Shown here: positions 13,698-26,100 of the stretch, in pieces
Numbering within the stretch: the stretch's first letter is position 1
Layout: the number at the start of each line of letters is the position of its first letter
Assembly: GCF_030463565.1 (NCBI RefSeq)
Contig: NC_134646.1
Coordinates: 70,031,710-70,095,709 of the forward strand
DNA length: 64,000 nt
Direction: 5' to 3'
Origin: Pelecanus crispus
Taxonomy: Eukaryota; Chordata; Aves; Pelecaniformes; Pelecanidae
Position numbers and translations under genes: made by a program
Notes under the pieces: generated by a model
What the model saw: only the letters and a program-made list of their open reading frames with translations
Databases searched by the model: none
Told to the model about the DNA's origin: nothing

Positions 13698-14292
13698 TGT
13701 TGTGGTTTAACCCCAGCTGGCAACTAAGCCCCACACAGCCGCTCACTCACTCCCCCCCGGTGGGATGGGGGAGAGAATCAGAAGAATAAAAGTGAGAAAA
13801 CTTGTGGGTTGAGATAAAGATAATTTAGTAAGTAAAGCAAAAGCTGCACACATAAGCAAAGCAAAACAAGGAATGTATTCACTACTGCCCATCGGCAGGC
13901 AGGTGTTCAGCCATCTCCAGGGATGCAGGGCTCCATCACATGTAACGGTGACTTGGGAAGACAAACGCCATCACTCCAAATGTCCCCCCCTTCCTTCTTC
14001 TTCCCCCAGCTTTATATGCTGAGCATGATGTCGCATGGTGTGGAATATCCCTTTGGTCAGTTGGGGTCAGCTGTCCCAGCCGTGTCCCCTCCCAAGTTCT
14101 TGTGCACCCCCAGCCTGCTCGCTGGTGGGGTGGGGTGAGGAGCAGAAAAGGCCTTGAGTCTGTGTAAGCGCTGCTCAGCAAGAACTAAAACATCCCTGTG
14201 TTGTCCACACTGTTCCCAGCACAAATCCAAAACATAGCACCACACTAGCTACTACGAAGAAAATTAACTCTATCCCAGCCAAAACCAGCACA
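13698..14292 (-). mobile_element. solo LTR of an avian endogenous retrovirus (ERVL-like), complete
   Basis: The element starts TGTTGTGG and ends CCAGCACA, so it has the TG...CA ends of a retroviral LTR. It is flanked by a perfect 5-bp target-site duplication, TCTCC, at 13693-13697 and 14293-14297. Five bases is the duplication length known for ERVL-type integrases. Sequence at both ends matches the LTR family that is very common in neoavian genomes. Transcription would run on the minus strand: a TATAAA box reads on that strand at 14011-14016. No gag, pol or env sequence is present, so this is a solo LTR left by recombination between two LTRs. Length is 595 bases. Confidence 0.88.
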
Positions 14293-14297
14293 TCTCC

Positions 14298-17200
14298 TCA
14301 GCCTGGAGAAGAAAGGAATCGCTAGAAATCCCCCAAATTCATCAGGAAGAACAAGAAAAAGAGGGTCTGAAGACTCTCAATAGGAAGAATCGTGGTGCCC
14401 CAGTCTGCACGAACCCAGATCCTCCACTGCCAGGAGGATCAGGAGGGATCTGGGACATGGTGGGTATTGCACACACATCTGTCCCACATCGTCTGTCCCC
14501 TCTAGACCATAAGGCACTCTCCTCTCATATTCCTCTCATATACAAATTCCTGCTAGTAGTAAACTCAGATTAGCTCAGCTCTTGGACAGGGAATACATGG
14601 GTGTAGCTGGACTGTTTTTCCACGACTGATATGTTCTGAAAAACTTCAAGGAACTGTAAGGTCTGTAAGAACCCCACCTCTCCAATGCCTTTCTATGCTC
14701 CCTGCTATTTTCTCTGCTTATGTGCAAAGACTCTGAGGATTCATTAACGGGATTTCCTAATCTCATTAATTGACCAAGTGTGGAAAAAAAAAGTCACAGA
14801 CACTGATAACGCTAATATGTGTCTCTGGACTCCCACATTTTAAATCAGACCTATGTTTTTAGTTTTCTTATACAGCTGATCTGCAGCACTGGCTATTCTG
14901 TTGCGAAGTATAGCATCTGTAACACTCATGCTTGTGTGACTCCAGTGTTTTTAGCTGAATGTACTGTCTGAGGGATGGCAGTATTCTAACCTAAATTGAA
15001 ATATATTTGTTGGAATCACTGTTAGGAAAAATATCTAACTCTAAATTAAAAAATGTACTCCTCTATGGTTTCATTTGCCAATGAAAGAAATAAGTTAAAT
15101 TAAATGAGCCAAAATGCAAAACACATCCCTACATTCATAGAAAAAGTCATTTGCTGCTATTTTAGCAAAATGCTCCTGAATAGAACTCATACAACACATT
15201 TCCTCAGTTTCTTGTTATTATAGGGCAATTGTTCCATGTTTATCAAAGGACTTAGAGAAACGTAGTGTTCTTGTCTGAGAAAAACGTAATGTTAGTGGAC
15301 AAACTGTTCACTTGATTTTATTTGGCTTCACAAAAAAGGTAACTGTTGTATTTTGATCAACCAAAGACACCCGCCATATTTCCAATATGTTGCTGTATGC
15401 ACATCTCACTATTTGCCTGTTTAATTCTGTCAGTAGATATTTTATGAAGGGTACAGACTGGTGCACAGGACACATCACCAAATACTTTGAAATGTGTTCA
15501 CCCCTTTCTTTTCTTCATTATTCATTAAGAATGCACGGACACTTGTCTTCCATGTCTTTTACTAGACTTTCATAGTTCAGATATTATGATGCACACAGGT
15601 TCCATGAGAAAGGCTCGTCAAAGTAATTCATATTCTATATTTATTTGCATTGATCAATCACCAATTAGCCTTTTACATGTATGAAATTCTTCTCCATGTC
15701 CCTCTTTTATCCATTTCTCCTTTATACAACTGACTAGTCTCTTTGTTTAACCTTCCAAGGCAAAACCAAGACAGTTCATAATGTTAGAGAGGTTCAAAAT
15801 TAAAAACAACATTAATGATTCTGGTTTTTCCCCCAGTAAAATATTAAAAGAGATATTTTATTCACATTGATCTTCCTTTGCATGTATTTTCTGGTTCAGT
15901 AGGTTTCAGCTATTTTCCTTTTGACTCTTAATAAAGCTTTTCAGTACAAATATTTCTTTCAGACTATTCAAATCTTTTAGCATGATAAACAGGTATTGCA
16001 ATTTGACTGAATTGCTATATAGGTAAACAGTTCTCTATTCCACAAAAATTACGGAAAGTGTTGTGACAAGTATTTTCATTCTTCATATACAGTTCTAGCT
16101 CTTTCAGACACTCAGAAAAAGTATTTGTACTAAACGCCTTGCAGTTAAGTCATAGTAAAGGCTCTTTACTAGCCATGAGTCTCATTTCACAATGTCTCTC
16201 ATTTGGGAATAACTCTATCATCTTACATTATTTAATCAGATAGGTCTGATTTTAGGTAACTTCAGAGCCTGAGAAGACAAAAGATTCAGGTTTTGCACTG
16301 ACTGTGAATGTGTGAAAATCTGCCTCAGACTTCTCCTATGACCTTGAAGTACCTGTTCATGGCCTGCAAGGGTGCATAGAGGTGCAAGGTTCTGGACTGT
16401 GCCTGAAATCCTGCTTTTCTGGATCTTAGCATTGTGCTTGGGATCCTTAAGCTCTAATTCCTACCTTAGAAATCCTGGTAATCAATGGTTCTGTCCTGTT
16501 TTCGATACTCAGAAAGTGTCAGTATACATCTGCAGACTGTGGATATGGCAGGCTGTTACCCACTGGCTCATTGCTGCAGAGCTCGGAGGTCTGTCTATAT
16601 GGCATGGCTTTAAATGGACACTCATCTTTCCAAGTGTATGGGATTCTCTGCTTATACAGTAACAGTCATCTGTTCAGTCCGTTCATGGTTTAATGATGGT
16701 TTATGATTTTTAATGATATTTAATGATCTGTTTAACCTTGGAAGATTAAACTGAACAGTCAGTTCATCAAAGTAGGCACAGCAAACACTAAATAGGGGTA
16801 GGAAGGACATTGAGTGTATTTTTGTTGTTCTTCTCACAAACTAGTTTACTAGTGGTTTATTGCAAGGAGAATACACAGTGAATAAAAGTGGTTCCTAAAA
16901 AAGTGATGGGTATGAATTAGTGAGTGTAAAAAAATGAACAATAACATTTCTCAGTTGGCTTCATCCAGGGGAAAAGGAGCTTTCCCTTGGAAGCTTCTTT
17001 TCCTGAATTAAAGACGGTGCTCTGCTGGCTGGGGTCTCATTGGCCTTTGCCTTTTTTAATTTTCCTTTGGCAAAGATGTGCCCTTCATTCTATGGCTACT
17101 AATATGAGGGGTGTGGACTATGGATCCTGTTCCTTCCAAGAGGATGAACTTCTGATGTGGTTTAAAACTGCAAGTGTGAAAATCTGACGAGCAAATTTTA

Positions 17201-20125
17201 GCAGCTACACATTTTGATTATTGTGACTCAAAGTCTGGTGATATCTTACATCAAAGAATAAAGACATTTACAAAGCCCCAGGTCTTTATGAAAATGATTG
17301 GTGAATGGTCAATAAATACAAAAAACAGTTCCCCATGATGTGAAACAACGGCCCAGAGGAGACCGATAGTTTAGTGACATTACACTGCAGCTTTCCTCAT
17401 TAGAGCTCTTGGTAAGGTGTGCCCTGTGATTAATGACAGATCATTTATATGGCATTGCCAGCAGGCAAATAATTCTAATTACCAATAACATTAAATCATA
17501 ATCACTATGCAAATAATTTACATAATGTAATGGAATATCTGGTCATTACAGGGCAAACAATTCACAATATTAACTGAGGTTAGTCAGTCACCACAGAGTA
17601 AATAACATTAGAAATTAAACAAAGCCAAGCTAATATCAGGTTTTATCCAGTTAATACCCAGTGAGCTTATCCCTAGCAAAACACATCAGACCATGTAAAG
17701 ATGTTAAGTACTAACTTCGGTGTCTAATACAATACGAAATGGAGATAACATGTAAAAACATCCTATCAAGCAGGATGTTACTCGCTATCCAGAGGTGTGT
17801 GAATGAGTGGCTAGGGAGGATTCATGGTGAAGCTTACTGATTTTTATTGCTTCTTAGATAAAATTTTCCTGTCTTTGAAGGGTTAAGTCTTCAGAAGCTG
17901 GCCATAGGATCCTTCTTACAATGTGGAGGATAAAGCACTGTGGCAGTCAAAACCAGCCCAGACGAGGCCAGTCTGTGTTCACACACTTGAAAGATAGCTG
18001 TAGAAGTAGCATTATTCTAAATCTGGCATTAATCTAAATCTATTAACAGAGTTATTTACAACCATGGAATCAGATAATGTTCTCATCCAGCACATGGGGC
18101 ATGCAATGTGCCAGAAATGTGGTGGGAAGGAAGAGAGCATAACATACAGGAGGCAATAATATATCTTGGAAAAAAGCAAAAGGCAGCCCAGAGAATGCTG
18201 GATTACCACAACTGTGAAAATATGGGTGCGAGGACTGAGTTATATACTTGACTAAGGAGGTGAAAATATTAAATGTTAGGGAGAGGTAACAGAACACTTG
18301 TTTTTCAGCTTTTCATTTTCCTGTTGAGAGGAAAGGATAAAAGGCAGACATTGTTGCTGTGAATAAAGCCTGAAAGCTAACAGATGTATTTATGAACTTT
18401 AATACAGATGATTTTTTACTGAAGAGAGATTACATTTTATTTGCTTGTCCTCATTTTCTTTTGTCTTCTGAAATCATAAAGCAGAAGAAGATACTTGGGT
18501 TACAAAGCTGGACACCCAGGCACCGTTGGTAATTTTAGGAGCATTAAAGACTTTTTCATGAGGGACTAGTCTCCTCGTGATACTGAAGGATGTTTGGACA
18601 ACAGTAGTGAATTCTAGTTGAAATCTCCACCCATGGTAAAAAAAATCAGAGACAAACCCTTGATTTGGACTCTATCCTTACTCGGTCTTGCTCTTGTGAC
18701 TCATTTTTGTTTTCCCAGTGTCTCAGATAACTCCATGTTAGGCTATGGACAGATGTCCTCCTCAAGATCCCAAGTGCCTGTTCAATGATTCTACCCCGAG
18801 CTGTTTGCACAGCCAGCAGCTGGAAGCTGTCCCCATGGCTCTGCTCCTTGAAGGGACCTTGGGTGGATTTGCTAAAACACTTCAGGCAAAGTTAGCCCCG
18901 CCAGCGCAAACCACTTTCATCAGCTGTTTAAATTAACCCAGTTGTGGTTGTCTGAAGCAGATTAGCAAATGCTGACAAGATTCCTCCTGGGGACAGTAAT
19001 CTCCAGCATAAGCAAGCAGCATACAGCTGGGGGAGGGAGAGTATTTCCAATGGGCATAGCTGTGTGAATGTCCATCCCTGATCTTGGGTGGCTGTAATGA
19101 ACGGCTGTACACTAACTGAGTGTATTGAAAGCAGGTCAGCCAAACTGAGGTCAGTCAAAGGGACAGGAAGTGTGGGGCACAGTCTTGGGTCTTGGCATGT
19201 TCAAGTACCTACATAAAGAGCTTATTTTTCATATGTGCTGCCTGGTTTCTGCTCTTATGGAAGTTAACATTAGTGGCAGATGCTCAGCACCTGTGGGACC
19301 ACCAATGTATTCAGGCACTTCACTCTTTACTAAAGTGCTAACTTGAGTCTTAGCTTCGGAAGTTTTTCTCCTGTACATAGACCTTCTGAGGTTTTAATAA
19401 ATTCTCTTTAAAGGTATCATAATCTCAGGTCTTTCAGTTCTTCAATTACCAGGAACAATATTTAGAGTATGAAGGAGGCTGGGAGAGAGACTGGCCAGTC
19501 CTGTAGCAGGTAACCAAAGTAGTTTTGCTGTAGTTCTCTAGTAAAGCATCAAACTGATCTCGCACATTGTGACTATGCAGTAGAGATGTGTGTTTGCCAG
19601 TCAACTGTTTTGCCTGTGTATGCACAAAAAGGGATTCTTTAAGTGACACAATGCATTTTTCAAGCCTTTGTAAATCCAGACATAAGAAGAAAAGTGAGTA
19701 TGGTGGTACTGAATGAACTAGTTTGATATTAAGACTGTAGAACACTACGGTGTGATAGGGCTTGAATTGGGAGGTTAATAAATTAGTCTTATCCTATTTG
19801 AAATGCTAAAATTAGATACAATAGTAGATAATAGAGAGATTTAAAATGTAGTTGTGCAGTGATGATTTCTGCCTATGTTTAGTATATTGGGAGTTAGATA
19901 TAATGTATTGCTGAAGAGTGGGTTGTGAGAGTCACCTTCAACTTGTTAGCCCTCATCAGGAGTGCAGATGTGACCCTTCCAGCTTAGAAAGATGAGGAAT
20001 AGCCTTCTGTCAAGGCAGAGGCAAGAGATCCAGGCAAGCAATGCTGTAATTGCCCCCCAAATTACTCTATGAACCAGCAAAGCTCTGGATTGGGAGCCCG
20101 GCCCATCCTTGCCTGCCAGGGTACT
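14298..20125. other. gene-free intergenic DNA
   Basis: No coding gene is supported. The sequence is AT-rich, with short open frames only (the longest is below 100 codons). A short array of 'tttaatgat'-like words lies at about 16.69-16.73 kb. The notable part is the motif-rich block at 17.3-17.7 kb, listed separately as a candidate enhancer. Confidence 0.55.
17335..17720. promoter_or_regulatory. candidate conserved non-coding element / developmental enhancer
   Basis: The block is AT-rich but not simple sequence. It contains an exact POU octamer ATGCAAAT (17507-17514), a homeodomain core TAATTA (17476-17481), further TAAT/ATTA words around 17430, 17490 and 17560, and several 'aataattt'-type words. 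Dense homeodomain and POU sites in long repeat-free AT-rich DNA are typical of conserved vertebrate enhancers, which are frequent near LDB2. This is inference from texture; conservation cannot be tested here. Confidence 0.35.
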
Positions 20126-20147
20126 GCAGGTTCCTGCAGGAACCTGC
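20126..20147. repeat. perfect 22-bp palindrome
   Basis: The two halves (GCAGGTTCCTG and CAGGAACCTGC) are exact reverse complements with no spacer, and the CTGCAG centre is a PstI-type hexamer. The next base on each side no longer pairs. It could extrude as a small cruciform or serve as a dimeric protein site, but no known site is recognised. Confidence 0.6.
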
Positions 20148-23100
20148 TTCCTGCTGTAGTTCTGATGAATTCAAAGTCTGTAGCTTGTGCTTTTTTACTT
20201 CTAATGCTTAATTCTGCCCTGCTCTTCACCATGTGGCTCGCTTTTTTCTAACTCTGTACCTACATCAGTTGCTACCTCTGCAGTGAGTTACTTCACTGAA
20301 ATAATTGGGGCATCAGTTGTTTGTCCTTGATCACTGTGATTATTAAAACAAACTTATTTGTTCATCAAGATTAATGACTCCATGTTATTCAAGGCTCCTG
20401 AATTTCTCAAAATATTTTTCCTTGGTAGTGAAGTACCTCTTGATCACACCGATTTAACCTCTAATATGCCTAGCATCAGAGCCTGCGTGCACCAGCAGTT
20501 CATGCAAGAGGTTCAGATCCTGTGTCCCAGGTCAGCCCGGATGGGGCACAGCTGTGTGCCCATGGCTCAAGCTGCTGTGAAAACAGGTACCTGTGAGAAA
20601 GAGCTGCAACGAGCCTTGCCTGGGATATGCCCTATGTACCCTCTGCCCATGGTCTGTCATCTGTATCTAAGCTCTGGGGTAGTGGGACGGAGCCCACGCT
20701 GGCGAGGCCCCTACCCTGCCGCCTGGCTGGTACTCGCAGCTCTGGAGCTCGAAGGCTTGCTGCTCCTGATGCTTAATGCAGCAGAGTATCTGACAGTAAC
20801 CTACTACCTGCTCCAGGGCCAGATCAAACTGGTATTGGATGTATTTTCTAAACACTTAGGCTATATCTAATTTTATTTGAAAGAATCGCTTCCTATTTCA
20901 CTTGAAAAATATTTTTAACCTCACATGCAGGTTTATGTCCCGTCAGAGGAATAAAATGGTACTTGAGAGATATGGTCTTTGTGTCTTAACTAGATGAGAA
21001 AACGAGAGCAAATCCTCCTCCTCTACCTGAGGGGAACAAATGAAACAGGGCTGTTCAAGTTTGATACTCGTGCTTGGCCATACTGTTAAATTAGAATTCA
21101 TTATTTTTGATCATTGGGCATAGCAAAACCCGGCTCTGAGGCTAGATGGCCCTTCCTTAAGTTGGGTTGTTAATAAAGCTAAAGGCATGGTAGTTCTGGA
21201 ATTATCTGAATCTACTGAATATTCTGTTAGGCGCATTATTTGACTGTATTTAAACTCAACATCCTACATTAGTGCAGGCTATAATAGTGATAGGATGTAA
21301 CACGTTGTTGTATGCAACCAAGTATTTCTCCATATTTAGTCCATGTTCCAGCACCACCTAAAATGACAAAATATATATGATCCTTGGAGGCTTGGAGAAT
21401 TTACCAAGTAGTTGACTGGTTCAAAACGTTCCTGGTGACGTTTTCCCTCTCTGAGTACAGTAGGTACCTTGGTATAGTGATGAATTAGCCTCACTGCAGC
21501 TTACTTCGACAAGATATGTTTCCCTTTAAACTGTTTCCATACTGCTTGATTCTCTACCTACCTGCCTGTATCTTTGACATAGAATAGGTTCATTCCCTTC
21601 ATCCTTTTTTCTGTAGTTGAAAAATTAGGTTTTCTATAAATTGCATTTCAGACACTTAGTCAACAGTGATGGATGGCACACCTTTCCCAACTTCTCAGAG
21701 CAGACATGCTCAAATACCTTTTTTTCAGCCAGCCCTGAAAACCAATCTCTTGACCACTCATTAGTGGTCAGGAGCTATTATGGTTCTACAGTGAGAAGGC
21801 TCTCCTCCCCACCTGTTGCTGGAGCACTGCCACTCCAACTAGATATTTACTTCTGTTTAGAGAGACTTGCCAATAGGTTCCATGCTGGCAACCCACGGTA
21901 TTTTCCTTCATTTCTGCTTTTTTATCCTGGAAAGTGGCTCTCCTCCTGGGTATTGTGGGTTGAACTCAAAAGCTGCCCTTGTCTGCTCTGGTTTCTTCAT
22001 ATAATTCCCACTGGCAAAAGAAAAAGTCTCTCTCACCAGTGGTCCTAAGGAAAGATCACTTACAGTGGGTGATGCAAAACTTTGTAACACGCTTGTCTTT
22101 TTTTTTTTACACACGTTGCAGGATAGCTAACACCTTTTGGAAACGATTTATGGAAACATTGCTGCATTATGTCTGATCTGCATATGTTGTATTCAGGCAA
22201 CACAATCTGAACTGGGGAAGAACACTCTAATTCTGGGTGGATGAAAACATGTTCATATAGTATTACTGTATCAACATGCTTACTATATGAGCATACTTAG
22301 TTGGTCATTTTCTCATCAGAGAAAAGTCCTTGGACTTCATTCATATTCATGTATTCTTCTTAACCCTAATGTTGAGAGCATTACCTCTTTAGTTTTAATG
22401 AAAGTTGAGCAGAAGATGGGAATCTCACAAGAAGTATTTATTTGCTGACCTCCCTGAATCTGTGCAGAGGAGATAGTGTGTGATGGATTGTATGGAGTAA
22501 AAAAAATAACATTATTTGCCTCTTGCAAACTGATATGGCAAAGAGAACATAAACGAAGCAGCATTAAGGCAGCAAAGGAGAAAGGAAAGTGATAACTGAC
22601 TTTAAAAGATTACTTTAGAAAGGGGAAGAAAATATAGACTGGCTACACTTATAAAAAGAGGATGAAAGCTCTGAGCTATGGAGGAGGGAGTTGGAGTAAG
22701 AAGTAATAGAAGACTTTAGGCAAACTTCAGGTTATGGAAGTAAGCTTTATGGAAAGGCAAACACAAGCAGGAATGGAAACCCCTACCAAGTTTTTAACTT
22801 GAGAGAGGTACAAAAAGCAGAGCAGACTCCTCTGTTAAATGTGCTGCTGATCAGTATCGCAAGCATTGCAAACTTTCAGAAAACTTGAGAGAAAAGATAA
22901 TTTTAACACACAATACTCATTTTGCAAAGTCAAGAGAATGGAAAGAGTGGGACAGAAAAGACTGTATGACCCAATCATATAATTCTGATTGAATTCTCAG
23001 GTCTTTTCCCAGAATGTTATCAGCCTTAACTATGAGTATTTAACCAGCTATTAAGCAATATCATTAACATCTGTGGTCTTTAAAAACAGGAATAAGCTTA

Positions 23101-26100
23101 ACCGCTCCACTCTAACAATAGATTGTAATACATTAGAAAACCCTCAATTTATTTGCAACCTCATGGCTGATGAAGGGACTTTGCCAAGGCTGCCCTGTTT
23201 TGGTGACTGAATTAGTCACAAAGTCCCACAGCCAAAAATCAGCCCTACATGATTTTATTTATTTCTCTGAAGCCAGCAGTTGCACTGAGTAAGTCAAACA
23301 CAGGCCAGCTTTTCTACTGCAAGTTCAAGCTGTTGTGGAAGTAGCAGAGGTAGAAGCTTCCCAGTTCTTCCAGGGTGTAGCACATCCAGCAACAGCACAG
23401 CCTTGTTTTGCCAAAGATGCAGGGAACTCCAGGGGCAGATGTAGAGAAGTTGGGATTCTGGAGATGGCTGCAACTTGCATGTCACCTTTCAGCATGACTG
23501 GACTCTTGAGGTATCTACAAGGTGTAGAACAAAGGAGGTGTGCAGAGCTCCCTAGGGAACAGCACGGGGCGAAGGAGAGGTTTTAGGGCCATGAGGCCTT
23601 GTTAAACGGCCTTGTTAAAGGATGTAAATGTAGATGATATACGGTCTTGTGTATTTCACCGCTAGCTTGATGCTGTTCAGAGAAAGCAGGTTACACTGGC
23701 AGCATTTGTCAAAGCAAACCCTGAGAAAGCAGGAACATCGTGGCATATACAGGTTCAAGAGATTAATTTCCTGTCTCTGACACCCCTCTTCAATATCCAC
23801 CCTGCTGTTTTCTTTCTGAGCACCTGTAAATGGCAGTGTATTTATTTTTACTTTGTTACATCCAGTGGAATATTCAAAAGATCTGCTAAATGCCACACCT
23901 CTCCTACACTAATCTTATGTATTCCTGTGCTACAACTCAATAATTTCAAAATATCTGTTATTGCAACGTCTGGCTCCTTTTAAGACTTTCCACACCCGTC
24001 AACCTCCAATGCAGTCTCCATCTCTGCTACTCACTTAACTAGTTGCCACTGCCTTCTTCAAGCTGTCTGAAAATACCTTATAACATAAAAAGAACTGCCA
24101 CTCTGTCAATGTACATGATGTGCACAGTACATCAGCTCTCAGATCCATCATGAAATGTATCATTGCATCCATTGAATTTTATCAAATGTATGCATCATGA
24201 AATAGGGTGATACATGCACCATCTGTGTACATAAACCATGCAGTTTATTCTGCACACAGAGTGCAACATATCAAACCTGCTGCATGTGCTAAACAAACAG
24301 CTCCACCTAGTTTCTAAATAATGTTATTTCTTAATTCACCATGATCGTGTACTCTTTCAACAAAACTGAAGGTGAACAACAAATCAAAATAGAAAATACT
24401 TAAAGCATTTCAATAATGTGGAGTAGTCTCAGCTGGGCTTTTCACCCTTCCCTATGCAAACTTCCAAACTGGAGGAAATTTCACCACAAATTCTTTCGAC
24501 CACCAATGCCTCCTCCTCACTGCAGGCACACTTCCCTGGGAAAGAGTGAATCTGCCAGGTTTCATCAGTGTTAGAGATTAATTTAGGCACACTTAGGCCC
24601 AATGGTCTTGAAATAACCTTTGAATCTGCCAGTTTCACTCAGCATGGGTAAAACTGAAGTCTCTGTTTTCTATTCAGGTCTTCCATTTCTCTTCCATTTC
24701 CTTTCCTGATAGGAAGTGGTTTCCTCTCTGTGCAGTAACTGTATGTCCTTCAAGCTCTCCTCTATTCCAATTCAGGCTACATCTAAATCTCCCAAGTTTT
24801 GGGGTTTTTTTGTTGGGATTTTTTTTATCTATATATTTTGTTAAGATGCAGTGCTTTCCATTTGTTCATGCAAATCTTACCTGAGCTTTCAAAAGTTGGT
24901 GTCTCGTTAACTGCAGCAACCACTGGACTAGAATAGAAGCAATCTCCTGAATTCTAGCCAGCAACCTGTCTTAAAAACATTTTCAACAACAAGAGTCATC
25001 CTATTACTAGCCAGGTTTCCTTTTCTCTCCTACATGGCCATTTCAGAGCCTCACTGATTTAGTGGTTAGAATTTGTTCTCTAAATTCTAGGCTAAATTTA
25101 TGCTTGGACAATTTATGCCCTTTACTCTATTGGATGATATTTGCATAACAAATTAGTTCTTCCAGCCTCAGATCTTTTTGAGTTGTTGTTATTCAATATG
25201 TCCTCCAGCTTTGAAAGTCGGTTTCTACACTATGGTGCATTGGACATGAACATCTACTCTACGATCTACCTATTACTGTAAAGCTGCTGTGCATTCATGT
25301 GCAAAACTTCATCATGAGTGGCATCACGAAAATCTGAGGCATTCCACATTGGCTCTGCTTTGTGCTAGTGATACAGTGCATGGTATAGCCTATCTTACTG
25401 TGTGTTTAGCAGCTAAGAGCCATCTTCTCTACTGGCTCTCATTCACTCGTCTTCAACAGGCTCCTCAAAGCCAAGCTGCAGGAACAGCAGGATATAATGC
25501 TCTGTAACATCCACTTACTCAACCCTGAATTTCATCCCAAGCTAAATGTCTGTTCCTTTATGTTACAGAGAGGAGAGGGAACTCACAGTCTGGCTGTTAT
25601 TTCATGTTGCTTTCCCATAGTGACAGAAAAGCTAACTTGGTATTTTTCCCTAGGGAGTTTTGAAGAAGGGCTACCTGGTGGATCTGTTTACCCACAGGCA
25701 GGAATTGATTTAACGGATGCTTACAGAAGTTTCCTTCTCAGAAATGTTAATGGACAATGACTTCACTGTGTAACCATCCTATCCACAATGGCTAAGCTTG
25801 GGACTCCTCACTGATGATTGCATTAGCAGAAATATTGCCAAAGTATTTTCTCTGTTCTTTCCCTGCTATTGATTCAGTATGGACTGACTAGGTAAGAACA
25901 GAAAGAGTATTTCAATAAAATGCCTTCACTGAGCTGTACAGGTCATATTTAAAGGGCTCCGTATTCTCGGTATTATATGCCAGCAGGTCACATTTACAGT
26001 CACAAGATGGCAGCATAGAATAAAAAATTACCGGTATGTTATACTTGTCGCTTATGTGTATCAGTTGAATTTCAGTTTGATTCTATACTATAAATGTTGA

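Noticed and set aside
13743..13964. Open frames inside the solo LTRs
   Set aside because: LTRs of this family are non-coding; these frames are chance and no retroviral protein is encoded.
20358..20870. 170-codon plus-strand open frame in the intergenic region
   Set aside because: No resemblance to any family I know, no splice or promoter context. Overlaps a GC-richer patch where longer open frames arise by chance.
23590..23630. Duplicated 'ggccttgttaaa' words
   Set aside because: A 12-base direct repeat only; too short to identify an element or function.
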